NCBI GenBank assembly: GCA_002748735.1
Contig: PDTC01000020.1
Span: forward strand, 1-58,938
Source: Desulfobulbus propionicus
GTDB lineage: Bacteria; Desulfobacterota; Desulfobulbia; Desulfobulbales; Desulfobulbaceae
Reading direction: 5' to 3'
Length of the DNA: 58,938 bases
Shown here: in pieces, positions 55,773-58,938 of the stretch
Numbering within the stretch: position 1 is the first letter of the stretch
Layout: each line of letters opens with the position of its first letter
Translations under genes and position numbers: made by a program
The notes under the pieces: model-generated
Told to the model about the DNA's origin: nothing
The model's database searches: none
Seen by the model: only the letters and a program-made list of their open reading frames with translations

Positions 55773-58733
55773 GTGTTGCCAATATATCGCAACTCCGTTC
55801 CTTTATCAGGAAAGTTAACACGCAGCCTGCTGCTGCTCCTGTCCCTTTTTGCCCTGGCCGTCACCTGTATTCTCCTTAAGGTTAACTCAACCTTGCATTC
55901 CCAACGCTGGCTCCAGGAACAGACCCGCTCGATGGATGAACTGGCCCAACTGGTGGAGACAACCGCAACAACATCCCAGCAGCAGCTCCTTGAAGGCTCG
56001 GTTAATTTCCTCTATGGCACTGCAGATCTTTTCTACAGTTATTTGCTGAACGGGCAGCTAACCGAACAGGAGGCCAAGGCCGAGGTCCTCAAGGTGGTAA
56101 AGGCGGTAAACCATAACAGTACGGTCCAACTCTGCATCCTTGGTCAATCAGCGACAGGTATCTCTCCTGCCCTCCCCGATACCAGGGTAGCACGACTGAT
56201 TCGTCAACATAACCTTTCGCAACTGGCCACTCCGGAGCCAAGGTATCTGGAGCTAGAGGGGCATGCGCAACAGACTGGCACACCGCAGTTTTTTGCCGTA
56301 TATCAACGCCACTTCCCCTGCTGGGAATGGAACATTGCCGGCGCAATGGATATGCAGCGCTTTGCTGCCGGTAACCTGGAGGATGTATTACGACGGTTTG
56401 CCGAAAGTACTCCCCTTGGCCCCAACGGCTTTGCCTTTATCCTGACTCCTGGTATGCCCCACCCCCGACAGAGCCTCAGCCTTGCATCCGGTCAAAATGA
56501 GCTTGAATTTGTTGCCAGGGAAATTTCCTTCAAAGAGGAGGGACGAGAGGTCTATCAATGGCCCCAGGACGAGATGCACGACCAAACAGACCGGGTTGTG
56601 CTTTTTCGCCGTCTACAAAAATTTGGCATCACTCTTGGCATTATCGTCAATGCAGAAATAGATCCCTGGGTTTCACACAGGGAAGCGCGCTCTTTCCTTG
56701 TCCCCATACTGCTCGCCTTTATTCTGGTGGGACTGGCTGGTTATTTGCTTTTCAGGTTTGTCCTGGCAAAACGGTTTGCCGTACTTGCAGAGAAATTTAA
56801 GACAACACCGGTTGAAGGGCTCAGGCTCACCGACCTCAACAGTAACGATGAGGCCGATGTGCTAGAATCAGTTTTTGAGCAGTTCCTTCTCTACCATCAA
56901 CATCAGCGAAAGCTGATCAAGGAGAAGAAACAGGAGGTCAAAAAACTGGAAGCCCAGCTCAAGAACCAACAGGTCTCAAGCCGGGAAAATCTTGACAACC
57001 TCAGAGCAGAAATCACCTCGAAAAAAGTAGCGCATGAAAAGCTCAGTCATGAGGTTGCGACCCGCAAAAGTGCCGAGGTCTACCTGCAGTTGTTCAAAAA
57101 CATCTTTGATTCAGCCAGCAGTGGTATCATGATTACCAACCCTGATGCCAAGATCCTTGCAGTCAATCAGGCGTTCACTACTCTTACCGGCTATAGTCAG
57201 GCCGAGGCCATAGGCCGGTCACCGAAAATGCTCAGTTCCGGCAGACATACACCAGACTTTTACAAGGAGATGTGGCAAACCCTCGTGAAAACTGGTCACT
57301 GGTCTGGAGAGGTGTGGAACCGCAAAAAAGATGGTGCCATATTCCCTGAATGGATGGCGATTAACTGCATCAGAGAAAAGACCGGTGAAATTTCCAACTA
57401 TTGCTGCTTCATGCATGACATGACCGAGATCAAAAAAAAGGAACGGGTGATCTCATTCATGACCTTTCACGACGCCTTGACCAAACTGCCCAATCGTGAC
57501 TCCCTAGAAATCCGTATGGCCGAAGCCATCTCCCAGGCCCAGCGCGCCGGCAAAATGCTCGCTGTCTGTTTTATTGATCTTGATAACTTCAAAAATATTA
57601 ATGATTCGATGGGGCACGACAAAGGAGATAAGCTCCTGATCATGGTGGCAAAGCGGTTGCAGACGATGATCAGTGATGAAGACACCCTTTCGCGGCTCGG
57701 TGGCGACGAATTTATTATCCTTGCAGAAAACGTGAACAGTGAAAGTGAAATTTTTACGCTGGCCAGCCGCATCCTTGCATCATTGACCGACGCCTTTGAA
57801 CTTAACTCCCGCAACCTGTACATCACGGCCTCCATCGGAATCTCCCTGTATCCCGATGACGGCGTCACCTGTCAGGAGTTGATCAAGAACGCCGACCTCG
57901 CCATGTATCGCGCCAAAAACGAGGGCCGCAACAAATGCGTCATGTTTACCTCGGAAATGAACGACAGGCTCAAACAGGACCTGCACATCGAAAGTGCCAT
58001 TCGCACTGCCCTAGAAAACAAAGAGTTCATTACCTTCTATCAGCCAAAGGTCTGTACGCGTACGGAAAAGGTCACTTCCATGGAGGCGCTAATTCGCTGG
58101 AAAATGGGAGAAACGTATATATCGCCTAATGAGTTTATCCCGGTGGCGGAAAAATCCGGACTCATCGACGAGATCGGTCTGTATGTTCTCAAGGAAACCT
58201 GCCAGTTTCTCACAAAACTCAAAAAATCAGGGTTGGACGTTCCCATCAGCCTCAACCTCTCACCCCGGACCTTCAACAATGATGAACTAGTTGAGACGAT
58301 TAACGAAATTATTGATGCTTACCAGATAGGCTATCAGTCTATCGAGTTCGAGATCACTGAGACCACGGCCATGCAAGACGTCAAGCATACGATAAAAGTC
58401 ATGCAACGCTTCCGCCAGCGGGGCATCAGTTTTGCTATTGACGATTTTGGCACAGGGTACAGCTCGTTAAGCTACCTCAACGTCATGCCGGTAAACACCC
58501 TGAAAATTGACAAACGCTTCATATCAGCAGACCAAGACAACTCCCGCGGTATTGTCTCAACCATTGTCGCAATTTCCCAGCAGATGGGGCTGAATGTAGT
58601 GGCTGAAGGTGTGGAAACTGAAGATCAACTGCAGTGGCTACGTAAAATTGGCTGTAACGAGATTCAAGGGTACTATTATTCCAAGCCGCTACATCCTAAA
58701 CAAGCTCTACACTACCTGGAACACAATCGGTAA
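55773..58733 (+). CDS. Membrane PAS-GGDEF-EAL cyclic-di-GMP protein
   Basis: A large sensor (986 residues from GTG 55773, seven bases after GGGG; an upstream frame to 55725 is open). Two membrane helices (near 16-35 and 310-330) frame a periplasmic sensor, followed by a coiled coil and a PAS domain (IFDSASSGIMITNPDAKILA). The GGDEF motif is RLGGDEF, an intact cyclase site, and the EAL domain has MEALIRW, EFEITETTAM, DDFGTGYSS and VAEGVETEDQ, an intact phosphodiesterase site. Both activities are possible; the signal is unknown. Confidence 0.93.
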   Translation: MLPIYRNSVPLSGKLTRSLLLLLSLFALAVTCILLKVNSTLHSQRWLQEQTRSMDELAQLVETTATTSQQQLLEGSVNFLYGTADLFYSYLLNGQLTEQEAKAEVLKVVKAVNHNSTVQLCILGQSATGISPALPDTRVARLIRQHNLSQLATPEPRYLELEGHAQQTGTPQFFAVYQRHFPCWEWNIAGAMDMQRFAAGNLEDVLRRFAESTPLGPNGFAFILTPGMPHPRQSLSLASGQNELEFVAREISFKEEGREVYQWPQDEMHDQTDRVVLFRRLQKFGITLGIIVNAEIDPWVSHREARSFLVPILLAFILVGLAGYLLFRFVLAKRFAVLAEKFKTTPVEGLRLTDLNSNDEADVLESVFEQFLLYHQHQRKLIKEKKQEVKKLEAQLKNQQVSSRENLDNLRAEITSKKVAHEKLSHEVATRKSAEVYLQLFKNIFDSASSGIMITNPDAKILAVNQAFTTLTGYSQAEAIGRSPKMLSSGRHTPDFYKEMWQTLVKTGHWSGEVWNRKKDGAIFPEWMAINCIREKTGEISNYCCFMHDMTEIKKKERVISFMTFHDALTKLPNRDSLEIRMAEAISQAQRAGKMLAVCFIDLDNFKNINDSMGHDKGDKLLIMVAKRLQTMISDEDTLSRLGGDEFIILAENVNSESEIFTLASRILASLTDAFELNSRNLYITASIGISLYPDDGVTCQELIKNADLAMYRAKNEGRNKCVMFTSEMNDRLKQDLHIESAIRTALENKEFITFYQPKVCTRTEKVTSMEALIRWKMGETYISPNEFIPVAEKSGLIDEIGLYVLKETCQFLTKLKKSGLDVPISLNLSPRTFNNDELVETINEIIDAYQIGYQSIEFEITETTAMQDVKHTIKVMQRFRQRGISFAIDDFGTGYSSLSYLNVMPVNTLKIDKRFISADQDNSRGIVSTIVAISQQMGLNVVAEGVETEDQLQWLRKIGCNEIQGYYYSKPLHPKQALHYLEHNR

Positions 58734-58799
58734 AACAAGAAAATAGTCTGCTTTCCGTTTTGCAAGCGGTGAGTAACTCAGACTTATGTATATCGTGTA

Positions 58800-58938
58800 C
58801 TTTGTCGAGCCTGCGGCCCCCAAAAACTGGACAATGTGTTAAGCTATAAGTCAGACCAAATTCAGGAGGATCTGACAATGGGTAAAAAGCGTAAAACACA
58901 CAGTCCTCAGTTCAAGGCAAAGGTTGCTTTAGCAGCCA
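58800..58938 (+). mobile_element. Left end of an IS3-type element, cut by the window
   Basis: The sequence TGTCGAGCCTGCGGCCCCCA from 58801 resembles an IS3-type terminal repeat, followed by a short leader and the OrfA start at 58878. The exact end is not certain because the other repeat is outside the window. Confidence 0.55.
58878..58938 (+). CDS. IS3-family transposase OrfA, N-terminus only
   Basis: The frame from ATG 58878, after CAGGAGG, reads MGKKRKTHSPQFKAKVALAA and runs off the right edge. This is the helix-turn-helix OrfA start of IS3-type transposases (HTH_Tnp_1). It differs from the 42520 fragment, which is OrfB. Confidence 0.85.
   Translation, partial: MGKKRKTHSPQFKAKVALAA

Noticed and set aside
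1-58938. CRISPR arrays, prophage or rRNA operons
   Set aside because: No regularly spaced repeats, phage structural genes or rRNA stretches were seen on either strand.

Overview
The window looks like chromosomal DNA of a Gram-negative Desulfobacterota bacterium, most like the Desulfobulbales and relatives. This is an inference from protein style and gene order: FmdB, MucR/Ros and DsrE proteins, many sigma-54 activators, the yicC-remA-gmk block, a zapB-zapA-(6S)-rny block, and an outer membrane with LolA, Skp, Pal and heptose synthesis. No rRNA, dsrAB or other taxonomic marker is present, so the assignment is not proven.

Layout. 1-3610 (minus): a three-gene envelope module of an RND/MMPL exporter cut by the window edge, an outer-membrane barrel-like protein and a LolA-like protein. 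3850-4420: a decayed IS5-type transposase. 4672-13386: the most notable region, a cluster for 3-sulfolactate catabolism. A sigma-54 activator (4672-6216) is divergent from suyA-suyB (sulfolactate sulfo-lyase), a tripartite tricarboxylate-type transporter (tctC, tctA, tctB), an SlcC-like dehydrogenase and a ComC-like dehydrogenase. Between activator and suyA lie AATATT-centred palindromes, a GG-N10-GC sigma-54 promoter and a scar copying the last 44 bases of suyB. The expected flow is uptake of sulfolactate, inversion of its stereochemistry by two dehydrogenases through sulfopyruvate, and cleavage to pyruvate plus sulfite. In a sulfite-respiring host this would supply both donor and acceptor.

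13892-36772 is mostly housekeeping: a secreted beta-helix protein, mobA, queA, fmdB, a MucR regulator, an unusual murI, lolA, an S1 protein, then on the minus strand rlmB, gmk, remA, yicC, a heptose kinase gene, skp and pal. A glycogen phosphorylase, a small unknown protein and a radical SAM protein follow on plus; then dus, perR, tyrS, rny, a candidate 6S RNA, zapA and a ZapB-like gene.

37002-42469 carries a Nudix hydrolase, an MltD-like transglycosylase, a MoaE-like protein, and an HDOD protein with a hybrid histidine kinase. 42470-43954 is a small accessory patch: IS3 and IS1380 remnants, an intact fosX-type fosfomycin hydrolase with an integron-attC-like tail, and tRNA-Ser(GGA). 44071-58733 returns to core genes: tadA, an NtrC-like activator with a degenerate receiver, nikR, a BepA-like protease, a polar amino-acid ABC transporter, a fused double-ATPase ABC protein, a DsrE protein, uvrC and a large PAS-GGDEF-EAL protein. 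The window ends in the start of another IS3 element.
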